The position numbers were made by a program, and so were the translations under genes. Source: Rhodoferax sp. (lineage in GTDB: Bacteria; Pseudomonadota; Gammaproteobacteria; Burkholderiales; Burkholderiaceae_C). From it: a DNA stretch of 13,935 nucleotides. Position 1 is the first letter of the stretch. Every line of letters begins with the position of its first letter. Below are positions 1 to 6,103 of the stretch, piece by piece. The notes under the pieces were generated by a model. It had not been told where the DNA came from and made no database searches. It worked only from the letters and a program-made list of their open reading frames with translations. The DNA lies in assembly GCA_026785765.1 (NCBI GenBank), contig JAJAZK010000285.1, positions 1-13,935 of the forward strand. Reading direction: 5' to 3'.

Positions 1-117
1 GCAACTTGGAACAGGCAAATCGCGAAGCATATGAGTGCGAAGAGTAAAGCAGCGACTTGAACCATCTAGAAATGGGGAAGTGCGGTTCTCGTGAGGCCTG
101 ACGATTAGCGTAACGAT

Positions 118-145
118 TTATGGTGGCGCATAACCGCCACCATAA
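118..145. repeat. Perfect 11-bp inverted repeat (hairpin)
   Basis: The arms TTATGGTGGCG (118-128) and CGCCACCATAA (135-145) are exactly complementary around a 6-nt loop. Neither strand has a T-run directly after the stem, so it does not look like an ordinary intrinsic terminator. It lies about 115-130 bases upstream of the hydrolase gene. It could be an operator, an mRNA structure or a small dispersed palindrome; the sequence alone does not decide. Nothing else is recognised in bases 1-261. Confidence 0.6.
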
Positions 146-261
146 CACCCGCCGGCCGCTTCACGATAGTGAGTGTCTGCGGGTCGCTCGCGTCGTAGAA
201 AAGGACAGGCATTCCAACCGCATGACGCCAAGTATGGCGCCGAAAAGCGGCCTCAAGAGTA

Positions 262-1383
262 GTGCTTTCCTCGATGTGCCGGTTTGAATTCCTCATGCTG
301 TTCCCGGTCAACGGCTCACACTTTGACATGCGGCTGGGAGGCTTGGTCATGGCGGGCGCGGCTGCGACAGTCGTCGTTTTCTGGGGTCCCAGGACCTTGG
401 CCCGATTCAAGATCGTCAGCCGTTGGTGGCTCGTGCGCATGGCAGTCGGACTGGGCGTCCTGGTGCTGGCGATCTTGGGCGCGCTCGCCTTCGTCATTCC
501 CGTCTTCCGCTTTCCGCATCCCAGCGGGCCCCATGCGATTGGCACGCTGACCTACCACTGGGTGGATGCGTCGCGAGCCGACATATTCGCAGCCGACGCG
601 AACGCCCATCGGGAACTGATGGCCCAGGTCTGGTATCGCGCCGATGCCGCCCCATCGCCCACCCGCGCACCGTACATGCAAGAGGCCGATGCCGTGACAG
701 GGGCCCTGGCGCGCATCCACGACACGCCGCGGTTCCTCTTCAGCCAGTTCAAGTACGTCACAACCAACGCCGTTGCGTCCGTACGCGTGGCCGATGGCCA
801 ACCAGGCTATCCCGTGCTGATATTCCTGGAAGGGGCCGCGGGCTTTCGTGTCTTGACGGGGCGACTGGACTTGCAACGCGTGGGCACGTTCGGCGTCTCG
901 TTGGGCGGGATCGTCCCAGGCGTCGTCTGCCTGCACGAAACGCATGTGCGTGCCTGTCTGCTGATGGACGCGCCGATGACGACCGCTGCGGTGGCGTCGG
1001 GCCTTGCCACGCCGGGCAGGTGGATCACGCGAGAGGTGGCCAGCATGCGGCTCGAGCGGCAACTCAGTGGTGGTTGGTCAGAGGCGGACATCGACGCGCA
1101 CCAGACCAGCATGCGCGCCGTCTACGAATCCCTGCCCGGCGCGGGCTACTTCCTGCGCGTTCCAGGAACATTTCACCTTGACTTCACCGACACTCCCAAC
1201 TGGACACCTCTGGCGTCCTGGTTGAATCTGACCGGTCCGATCGACGGGCAGCGGGCGCACAACATCGTCAACGCCTACTCGCTGGCCTTCTTTGACCGCC
1301 ACCTCGCGGGCCGCCCAGCGAAGCTCCTGGACGGGCCGACCGAACGGTACCCGGAAGTGCTGTTCGAATCGCGTGCGCCATGA
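262..1383 (+). CDS. PAF-acetylhydrolase-like alpha/beta hydrolase, membrane-anchored, apparently with an internal deletion
   Basis: The protein has 373 residues if translation starts at the GTG at 262; ATGs at 274 and 295 are equally possible and no clear ribosome binding site decides. Hydrophobic stretches at about residues 27-42 and 58-82 suggest an N-terminal membrane anchor with the hydrolase domain outside the cytoplasm. The catalytic part resembles the bacterial platelet-activating factor acetylhydrolase / dienelactone hydrolase group. The nucleophile elbow GVSLGG places Ser213, LLMDAP gives Asp236 and GTFHLDF gives His305. The strand motif YPVLIFLEG (183-191) is followed almost at once by LTGRLDLQRVGTFGVSLGG. 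From memory, homologues carry roughly 80-90 residues between these two elements, so an in-frame deletion near base 850 is inferred. The triad survives but the core fold may not. It has no operon partner in the window. The exact substrate is unknown. Confidence 0.7.
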   Translation: MLSSMCRFEFLMLFPVNGSHFDMRLGGLVMAGAAATVVVFWGPRTLARFKIVSRWWLVRMAVGLGVLVLAILGALAFVIPVFRFPHPSGPHAIGTLTYHWVDASRADIFAADANAHRELMAQVWYRADAAPSPTRAPYMQEADAVTGALARIHDTPRFLFSQFKYVTTNAVASVRVADGQPGYPVLIFLEGAAGFRVLTGRLDLQRVGTFGVSLGGIVPGVVCLHETHVRACLLMDAPMTTAAVASGLATPGRWITREVASMRLERQLSGGWSEADIDAHQTSMRAVYESLPGAGYFLRVPGTFHLDFTDTPNWTPLASWLNLTGPIDGQRAHNIVNAYSLAFFDRHLAGRPAKLLDGPTERYPEVLFESRAP

Positions 1384-1442
1384 ATGCATCATCGTCACGC
1401 GAAGGCGCTGCCGCGCGAAATCATCGTCTCCCGCCCATGCGG

Positions 1443-1676
1443 TCAATCCGCTTGGTCTGGTGAATCGTTGGGCGCAGCCATATGCCCCACCAAATCCTTG
1501 CTGTCATGCACCAACCTGAACCCATCGATGCAATGGCCTCCGCTGATTCCGAAGACCACGAAATGCCGCCACTTGCGGCTATTTCGAGCGACGTGCAAGG
1601 TGCGAATGAAGACAGTGCCGTCACCATGACTTGGCGTCGGTAGTACCGCAATGTTGATATCAAATAATGATTGCAT
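1443..1676 (-). CDS. Possible small hypothetical protein or gene remnant
   Basis: This open frame of 77 residues runs divergently from hicA and begins with an ATG at 1676-1674. Part of it reads like a real protein (for example HFVVFGISGGHCIDGFR, then DSKDLVGHM), but no family is recognised and no good ribosome binding site is seen. Its start lies inside the proposed hicA promoter, so if it is expressed the two transcripts would diverge from almost the same point. It could equally be the end of a decayed gene, since the whole 1384-1705 interval has no other credible frame. The call is weak. Confidence 0.25.
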   Translation of the reverse strand: MQSLFDINIAVLPTPSHGDGTVFIRTLHVARNSRKWRHFVVFGISGGHCIDGFRLVHDSKDLVGHMAAPNDSPDQAD

Positions 1677-1698
1677 CCAATGAGGCGCTAGCTACAAT
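1671..1698 (+). promoter_or_regulatory. Candidate sigma-70 promoter for hicAB
   Basis: TTGCAT (1671-1676) and TACAAT (1693-1698) are separated by 16 bases and match the -35 and -10 consensus well. Transcription would begin near 1705, immediately before the hicA ATG at 1706. The hicA message would then be leaderless or nearly so, which fits the absence of a ribosome binding site in front of hicA. The overlap with a toxin-antitoxin start suggests this is also where the HicB DNA-binding domain would act, though no clear palindromic operator was identified. Confidence 0.55.
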
Positions 1699-1705
1699 TA
1701 CTGGC

Positions 1706-1960
1706 ATGAACAGTCGGCAGCGCAAGACACTGGAGGTCATCTTTGCCAAGCCCACGGCTGCAAATTTGCAGTGGGATCGCATCGAGTCGCTGCTGTGCGC
1801 TGCCGGGTGCACGGTGATTGAAGGCAGCGGCTCGCGGGTACGTTTTGCGTCGGGTGAGGCCGTGGCAACCTTCCACCGCCCACACCCGGCCAGAGAGGCT
1901 AAAAAATACCAAGTCGACGATGCACGCGCCTTCCTGACAACTATCGGAGTCACACCATGA
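1706..1960 (+). CDS. hicA: HicA-family toxin (mRNA interferase type)
   Basis: This is an 84-residue protein from the ATG at 1706; the same frame is open back to 1667 but the family's usual N-terminus, MNSRQRKTLE, begins at 1706. It resembles the small dsRBD-like HicA toxins that cleave mRNA in complex-free form: an N-terminal helix, IESLLCAAGC, then EGSGSRVRF and the conserved-looking FHRPHP (57-62), ending in a helix ARAFLTTIGVTP. The motif that in classical HicA carries the catalytic histidine (GSH) reads GSR here, so either the FHRPHP histidines act instead or this subfamily differs. The stop overlaps the hicB start (ATGA at 1957-1960), which means tight translational coupling. The promoter at 1671-1698 would give an almost leaderless transcript. 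The gene looks intact. Confidence 0.85.
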   Translation: MNSRQRKTLEVIFAKPTAANLQWDRIESLLCAAGCTVIEGSGSRVRFASGEAVATFHRPHPAREAKKYQVDDARAFLTTIGVTP

Positions 1961-2292
1961 ACACCATGAGCTACAAAGGGCAAACCGCCCGCCTTGAGTT
2001 TGACGACCGGGACAGTATCTTTGTGGGTCATGTTTTGGGCATCACCGATGTCATCGGCTTTCACGCCGACACGGTGAAAGAACTCCGCGCAGCTTTTGCA
2101 GAGGCTGTGGACGACTACCTTGAAACCTGCGCCAAGGTGGGGAAAGAGCCCCAAAAGCCAGCCAGTGGCAAGATCATGCTGCGCGTGCCGCCCGAGGTAC
2201 ACAGCGCAGCCCTGATTGCCGCCAAGGCCAGCGGCACCAGCCTGAATCAGTGGGCCGCCAAAGTGCTGGGCGAAGCGGCTCACGTTTTATGA
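1957..2292 (+). CDS. hicB: HicB-family antitoxin with ribbon-helix-helix domain
   Basis: The protein has 111 residues. The N-terminal part (about 1-60) has the HicB partial RNase H-like fold, with YKGQTARLEFDDRD and a helix ending in ALEAV-like residues AFAEAVDDYLETCAKVG. The C-terminal part (about 70-105), GKIMLRVPPEVHSAALIAAK followed by SLNQWAAKVL, is a typical ribbon-helix-helix DNA-binding domain. In this family the protein neutralises HicA by direct binding and represses its own operon. The start at 1957 overlaps the hicA stop and has GGAG at 1946-1949 seven bases upstream; a second ATG at 1966 is also possible. No terminator is obvious downstream, where transposase remnants begin within about 40 bases. 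Confidence 0.87.
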   Translation: MNTMSYKGQTARLEFDDRDSIFVGHVLGITDVIGFHADTVKELRAAFAEAVDDYLETCAKVGKEPQKPASGKIMLRVPPEVHSAALIAAKASGTSLNQWAAKVLGEAAHVL

Positions 2293-2328
2293 AAACGAAG
2301 TTTCAGCGAAGACTAACGTGTACTCAAG

Positions 2329-2540
2329 TTATGTCGCAGCTAAGGCGATGATGCGCATCTGGCCCCCGCACAGTGGGCAGATCAGCGGGAACAGCTCGTA
2401 AATACGCGCGATCTTCCTGGTCGCCTTCTCCTGCAAAGGTCGCGGCGTCTGCCCCGCGTGCATCACCATAGTCGTCGCAGCGGACGCGCGCGAAGCCGTA
2501 AGCAAAGGCAGTCAGTAAGCGCTCCTGCTGCGCAGGTTCG
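2329..2540 (-). pseudogene. Remnant of IS91-type transposase, internally deleted
   Basis: On the minus strand, two pieces typical of IS91-group transposases lie next to each other in different frames. From about 2535 to 2465 the frame reads AFAYGFARVRCDDYGD, like the N-terminal zinc-ribbon region (usually RCDDCGH). From about 2458 to 2329 another frame reads ARIYELFPLICPLCGGQMR followed by IIAL and a stop, like the cysteine-rich C-terminal region. Almost the whole catalytic core between them is missing, and the second cysteine of the N-terminal ribbon has become Tyr. This is an inactive scar rather than a working element. Its left end lies only 37 bases beyond the hicB stop. Confidence 0.6.
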
Positions 2541-2847
2541 GCAACCGCTGCTCTATGCCTGGACCAGCTTGGTGACATGGCCTGGGTCATGCGCCGGGAC
2601 GCGTGCCGGCAAGGTAAGACCATACAGACGCAAACAGTGGTCGCGCAACAACTTCGTCCGGTGAGTGTGATCAGCCAATCCGATGGTCCGGAAATCAAGC
2701 TTGGTGATGGTTGTTCAACAATGGGTCGGCGGTGTCTGTTTAGCTTGGCGGCGTTGCGCATTGAGGCGTGATGGTTTCAGAACGGCGGGTCGTCGGCGGC
2801 GGGCGGGGTCCGGGGTCGGGAGAACCATGTTGTGCTCTGCCCGGTCC
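2541..2847. other. Stretch without recognisable gene between two transposon remnants
   Basis: No frame on either strand shows a recognisable family or a convincing start here. A minus-strand frame around 2685-2550 stays open and reads TKLLRDHCLRLYGLTLPARV, which could be further decayed transposon coding sequence, but no family was identified. The stretch is bounded on the left by the IS91-type remnant and on the right by the proposed terminus of the second transposon. Confidence 0.4.
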
Positions 2848-2904
2848 TGTCAACGTGAAATAACTTTCATGCTGCGGGGTGGAGAGTGGACTTCATGAAA
2901 GTTA
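2848..2904. mobile_element. Candidate transposon end with inverted binding sites
   Basis: TGTCAA at 2848-2853 could be a transposon terminus, because elements that use TniB/MuB-type ATPases commonly end in 5'-TGT or TGTCA. It is followed by a perfect 11-bp inverted repeat, TAACTTTCATG (2861-2871) and CATGAAAGTTA (2894-2904), separated by 22 bases. The repeated arms would suit transposase-binding sites. The right arm contains the stop codon of the small minus-strand frame 2902-3048. Boundaries are inferred; no matching second end was found in the window. Confidence 0.45.
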
Positions 2905-3048
2905 AAAGCGACAGACTTGGGGCGCGTAGTGGATATCGAACTGGTCGAGCAGGTGCTCGATGAAGTTTCGGATTTGGACGACTGCTTCATCGATGAGCGT
3001 TGGCAGCGGGGTGGGGTAGGCGCGGGGATGTTGGTGGTCGGTGTTCAT
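2902..3048 (-). CDS. Small 48-residue ORF at the transposon end, function unknown
   Basis: The frame starts with ATG at 3048-3046 and ends in TAA at 2904-2902, inside the inverted repeat. The product has a proline-rich beginning (HPRAYPTPLPTLIDEAV) and an amphipathic, acidic helix region (VVQIRNFIEHLLDQFDIHY). It lies immediately downstream of the broken AAA ATPase, so it may be an accessory peptide of the same element. The family is not recognised. It could also be a chance frame, since the ribosome binding site is poor. Confidence 0.3.
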   Translation of the reverse strand: MNTDHQHPRAYPTPLPTLIDEAVVQIRNFIEHLLDQFDIHYAPQVCRF

Positions 3049-3064
3049 GATGTTGCGTGCCTGC

Positions 3065-3475
3065 TCAACGTCCACTCGCCGCGCGGCGGTTGGTTGATGT
3101 GTCGGGTGGCGCGAAGACGTCCAGGTAGAGCTTCTCGTCAAGCTGGGCAAGCTCGCGTTTGGCGGCCAAGGCCAGCAGCTCGGCGGCCATGCTGGTGAGG
3201 ATGCGTTAGTTGCCGGCGGCGTGATCGCATAACGTCTGACGCGGCTGGTGCGTCATCAGAGTGGCGTTGCCTGCTCCGGCCGGCAGATGAGTCAGTGCCT
3301 CGATAGGCTCCTCGCGGCTGGCGTGCTCGGTGGCCAGCTGGTTGCCGATGCGGCTGCCCAGCGGGATCAGCTCCTCGCGCCGCAGCTTCTCGATGAGACG
3401 GCGTCACCGGCCAGCACGACGCACAGCAGCGGCTGCGATTCGAAGCGCGCGCTGGCCAGCAGGCTATCGGGCTAG
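3065..3475 (-). pseudogene. Remnant of TniB/ExeA-type AAA ATPase of a transposon
   Basis: Read on the minus strand, the sequence gives a continuous match in style to the C-terminal half of AAA ATPases that assist DDE transposases. It begins SLLASARFESQPLLCVVLAGD. After a one-base deletion near 3400-3402 it goes on as IEKLRREELIPLGSRIGNQ, NATLMTHQPRQTLCDHAAGN, a TAA nonsense codon at 3208-3206 where a Tyr codon is expected, and RILTSMAAELLALAAKRE to LDEKLYLDVFAPP, ending at TGA 3067-3065. The Walker A and B region is absent, cut away near 3475. Truncation, frameshift and nonsense codon together show it is dead. The breakpoint is about 40 bases before the orphan mazF-like gene. Confidence 0.65.
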
Positions 3476-3517
3476 TGCCCGCATCCGCCCGAATGTTACT
3501 AATCTTGCTAGCGGACA

Positions 3518-3898
3518 ATGGCGCGGTTATTTGAAGAACTCAGACCCGGCCAGGTGTGGGAGGTGAACTTCGAGCCGCAGACCCACAAGGTGGAACCCGC
3601 AAGGCGCAACCGTCTGGCACTGGTCCTTCAGACCAACATTCTCAACGGCGCCGGCCGCGCCACCACCATCGTCATTCCCGGCACCACGCAGACATACCGG
3701 GACGCGCAGGGCGACGCTTTTCCACTGCGCGTGGCTGTGGGGCGACTGGGCAAGGCCAGGCAAGAGACAGACTTCCTGATCGATCAGATTCGAACCATTG
3801 CCAATCAACGCTTCCTGAGGGACAAACCGCTGGCAGAGTTTTCCCGCGCTCAGATGAAGCGTGTGGAAGAAGCGCTGCGCATCTTGACTGGCGAGTAG
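3518..3898 (+). CDS. MazF/PemK-type endoribonuclease toxin without visible antitoxin
   Basis: The product has 126 residues and fits the CcdB/MazF-fold toxins. PGQVWEVNFEP (10-20) matches the first strand of the family, RRNRLALVLQT (29-39) corresponds to the usual RRPALVV element, IVIPGTT forms the next strand, and FLIDQIRTI (86-94) is the hallmark DQ(V/I)R segment before the C-terminal helix MKRVEEALRIL. Members cleave mRNA at short sequences. The usual upstream antitoxin gene is missing: the bases before the ATG are the cut end of a transposon ATPase remnant, and the gene downstream is convergent. Either the antitoxin was lost or this copy is mild, inactive or controlled from elsewhere. No strong ribosome binding site is seen. 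The reading frame itself is intact. Confidence 0.78.
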   Translation: MARLFEELRPGQVWEVNFEPQTHKVEPARRNRLALVLQTNILNGAGRATTIVIPGTTQTYRDAQGDAFPLRVAVGRLGKARQETDFLIDQIRTIANQRFLRDKPLAEFSRAQMKRVEEALRILTGE

Positions 3899-3942
3899 CA
3901 CCGCTCGCAAACGACAGCGGGGGCGGCACGACCCGTCTTGAC

Positions 3943-4284
3943 CTACCGGACGCGCGTGTCCTGCGGCGCCATCGACGACAGCTTGCACACCGTCGGCGGG
4001 CAGGCGTAGCGATAGTAAGTGGCATTCAGGTAGACGCTGACATGCTCGATCTCCTCGGCGCCCCAATTCAAGGCAAGCGTGGTGTTCCAGCGCGCGACCC
4101 AGGCAGCGATATCCTCGAACGACCGGGCAACCCGGTTGCTGCGCCCATGGACGCTTTCGCTGTGGCAACTGCCACACCGCAACTCGTACAGCAGGCGGCC
4201 GCGCTCCGTGTCGGCGGCGTCGACGTCCGGCGCGAAGGCGCACAGAATCGTCGAAAGGAGGGATAAGAGCACGACATTGCGCAT
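3943..4284 (-). CDS. Small secreted c-type cytochrome
   Basis: The 113-residue product starts at ATG 4284, chosen because a signal peptide (MRNVVLLSLLSTILCAFAP, cleavage probably after VDA at 21-23) begins there and GAGG lies six bases upstream. The mature part carries one heme-binding CGSCH (37-41), with Cys37 and Cys40 for thioether bonds and His41 as axial ligand. The only methionine in the mature chain, Met105, is near the C-terminus and is an uncertain sixth ligand. A tail YYRYACPPTVCK (90-101) has two further cysteines that could form a disulfide. It is a periplasmic electron carrier of unknown partner. It is convergent with the mazF-like gene (44-base gap) and does not belong clearly to the choline run. 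Confidence 0.75.
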   Translation of the reverse strand: MRNVVLLSLLSTILCAFAPDVDAADTERGRLLYELRCGSCHSESVHGRSNRVARSFEDIAAWVARWNTTLALNWGAEEIEHVSVYLNATYYRYACPPTVCKLSSMAPQDTRVR

Positions 4285-4378
4285 TGCACACCTCGGGTAA
4301 GGGGAAACCATGCGCCAAGACTGCCACAACGGCGGGCGTCGCGCTTTGCGCCCGGTCAATCGTCGTCGACTTCTGGCC

Positions 4379-4661
4379 TCATCCGCACGACCGGGTCAGC
4401 AACTCATCCAGTGCGCCTGAGATCGCCTGGCCCTGGCCCGACAACGAAGCACACGACTGGCCAAGTTGGTCCACCGCAACGGAGACCATGTCAAGTGGGT
4501 GCAGAACCACTTGCACGCCAGCCACATGGAACACCGGGTTCAGGCGCGAGCCGACGGGTGGACGTATCTCCGGGCAGCGTACTGCGGCGGACCAGCGGGA
4601 CGACCACGCGCCGGCGGTAACGACCAAACTGCGAGGATTGAACGACGACCGCTGCAGTCTG
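4379..4661 (-). pseudogene. Frameshifted remnant of ccdB toxin gene
   Basis: On the minus strand one frame reads YRRRVVVPLVRRSTLPGDT (about 4624-4568), matching the CcdB strand normally written TRVVVPL. A different frame then continues with SRLNPVFHVAGVQVVLHPLD and on to ALDELLTR before the stop at 4381-4379, matching the C-terminal half of CcdB gyrase poisons, including the final helix. The two frames are joined by a frameshift between about 4550 and 4590. Upstream, an in-frame TAG at 4664-4662 cuts off any normal N-terminus, and no ccdA antitoxin is present. It is therefore a dead toxin gene. It accounts for most of the 4285-4718 interval, in which nothing else is recognised. Confidence 0.6.
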
Positions 4662-4718
4662 CTATGACGGGTCGCGCAGCGGTTCTTGTGAAGCTCCCAC
4701 TAACTGCCCCGAGCCCGC

Positions 4719-5147
4719 TCAAGCCTGCGCGGTGGGGCCTTGGCCCGGGTCGTTGAAGCGGAAGAACTCGACCGAATATCCACCCGGATCACGTAGCAAA
4801 AACGCGCTGATGATCTGGCTCGCCGACTTTTCCAGTTCCAGATGGGTTTGAAACTCGGCGCCGCGCTGGACCATCCTGGCGTACCAGGCTTCAAGCGCCG
4901 GTGTCTCGATACTCACCATGACGCTTTTTTCGCCGCCAGCCCTGTGGTGGCCGTATTTCTCGTCCACCAGGCCGACAAAGGACACTGGCGTGACCTGGAA
5001 AAAGCGCACCCAGCCTTTGTCGAAGGTTTTGCGCAGCCCGAGCACGCCGCCATAAAAGCCTTCGGCCGCATCCATGTCGCGGAAATACAGAAAGGTGACC
5101 TGGCCTTGAATCGGTAGAACTTGATCGTCGAGGTTTGGCTGTGTCAT
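4719..5147 (-). CDS. VOC-superfamily (glyoxalase/bleomycin-resistance fold) protein
   Basis: The 142-residue protein starts at ATG 5147; the frame is open further upstream, but the family fold begins with QGQVTFLYFRDMDAAEGFY (14-32), followed by GVLGLRKTF. The second half has SVMVSIETPALEAWYARM and ends FLLRDPGGYSVEFF (116-129), the typical closing strand whose Glu127 can bind a metal. Such proteins include lyases, dioxygenases and resistance proteins; the substrate cannot be told here, and a proper metal-ligand set is not clear (Gln16 stands where His is common). It lies 74 bases after the EamA exporter on the same strand and may be the last gene of the run. No terminator was seen after it. 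Confidence 0.75.
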   Translation of the reverse strand: MTQPNLDDQVLPIQGQVTFLYFRDMDAAEGFYGGVLGLRKTFDKGWVRFFQVTPVSFVGLVDEKYGHHRAGGEKSVMVSIETPALEAWYARMVQRGAEFQTHLELEKSASQIISAFLLRDPGGYSVEFFRFNDPGQGPTAQA

Positions 5148-5221
5148 TGCCACGGCGTCCAGCGTTGCAGTGTTATCGGCATCGGCAGATGGTAACGCGG
5201 CTGGCCTACGACGGATTGACA

Positions 5222-6088
5222 CTACGGTGTCTTGCCGTGCGCATGCACGGTAGTTGCTGCAATCGCCCCCAGAATCAGCGCTCCGCCCCAGAACACGCCT
5301 GCCACCGGCAACTCGCCGAAAACCAGCCAGACCCACAGCGGGTTGAGAAACGCGTCGGACATGGTGATCAATACCATCTGCGTCACCGGCACGTGGCGCG
5401 CCCCGCGCATGTACAAGACCATCGGCAACGCCAGTTGCACGGCACCCATCAGGAACAGCAGCAAAATGGTGTCGCCACCCACCGGCGCCAGCGTGCCAAA
5501 CGTTGCAATCGTCACAAAAACACCCAGCCCGCCGACGATCATCGCGGGCTCCATGCCCTGCGCGCTGTAGCGGCGCAGTGCCACACTCTGTCCGGCAAAA
5601 CAGACCGCCATCACCATCGCCACCAGCGAGCCTGCCAGGCCACTGACATGGGCGTTGCGTTCACTGAAGGCAATCACGGCGACACCCACCATCGCCACGG
5701 CAGTCGCCAGATAGAACACCATCCGGGTGCGTTCGCCCAGCCAGATGCGGGCCAGCACGGCAGCGAACAGGCCCGATGTCGCGCCCAGGCAGGACACCGC
5801 CGCCACACTGGCCATGTTCAAGGCCGCGATATAGGCCGAAGAGCCAATGCCGAAGAAAGTCGCCGCGATCAGGATCGCCCGCGGATCGGACTGGCGCAAC
5901 AGCGGCAACGCACCCCGGCCATAGTGCAACAGCGTCCAGACGATCAGCGACAGGCCCATGCCCAGGCCACGCCAGGCGTTGAAGGTCCACGGGTCGGTGC
6001 TGGGCAGGAAGCGCACAAACGCGCCGCTCAGGCTCCAGAAAAAGGTGGCGCCCGCCACCAGCAGCAGGCCCTTGGTCTGCAAACGCAC
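5222..6088 (-). CDS. EamA/DMT-family membrane transporter
   Basis: The 288-residue, strongly hydrophobic protein has about ten membrane segments arranged as two repeats, each of the EamA type. The first repeat opens with KGLLLVAGATFFWSLSGAF (6-24) and contains a W-R-G turn (NAWRGLGMGL); the second includes VAMVMAVCFAGQSVALRR and ends with PLWVWLVFGELPVAGVFWG, the usual GE-x-P signature. The only plausible start is a GTG at 6088, 15 bases after the stop of the methyltransferase gene, so it is almost certainly co-transcribed with it. Family members export amino acids and metabolites. Here the cargo could be an end product such as methionine or a methylated glycine, which is inference from position only. 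Confidence 0.85.
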   Translation of the reverse strand: MRLQTKGLLLVAGATFFWSLSGAFVRFLPSTDPWTFNAWRGLGMGLSLIVWTLLHYGRGALPLLRQSDPRAILIAATFFGIGSSAYIAALNMASVAAVSCLGATSGLFAAVLARIWLGERTRMVFYLATAVAMVGVAVIAFSERNAHVSGLAGSLVAMVMAVCFAGQSVALRRYSAQGMEPAMIVGGLGVFVTIATFGTLAPVGGDTILLLFLMGAVQLALPMVLYMRGARHVPVTQMVLITMSDAFLNPLWVWLVFGELPVAGVFWGGALILGAIAATTVHAHGKTP

Positions 6089-6103
6089 GGCAGGGAGCGC
6101 CGC

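Noticed and set aside
105..260. Minus-strand frame ending at 105 with a protein-like tail
   Set aside because: The tail (MPVLFYDASDPQTLTIV) looks plausible but has no family resemblance, part is the hairpin, and the rest of the frame is antisense to the hydrolase gene.
3330..3566. Possible antitoxin frame overlapping the start of the mazF-like gene
   Set aside because: The translation is Arg/Ala/Ser-rich, has no antitoxin features and is the reverse of the ATPase remnant.
4284..4667. Plus-strand frames across the ccdB remnant
   Set aside because: No family resemblance; the minus strand explains the interval better.
4662..4718. Terminator after the VOC gene
   Set aside because: No stable stem with a T-run was found on the minus strand beyond the stop codon.
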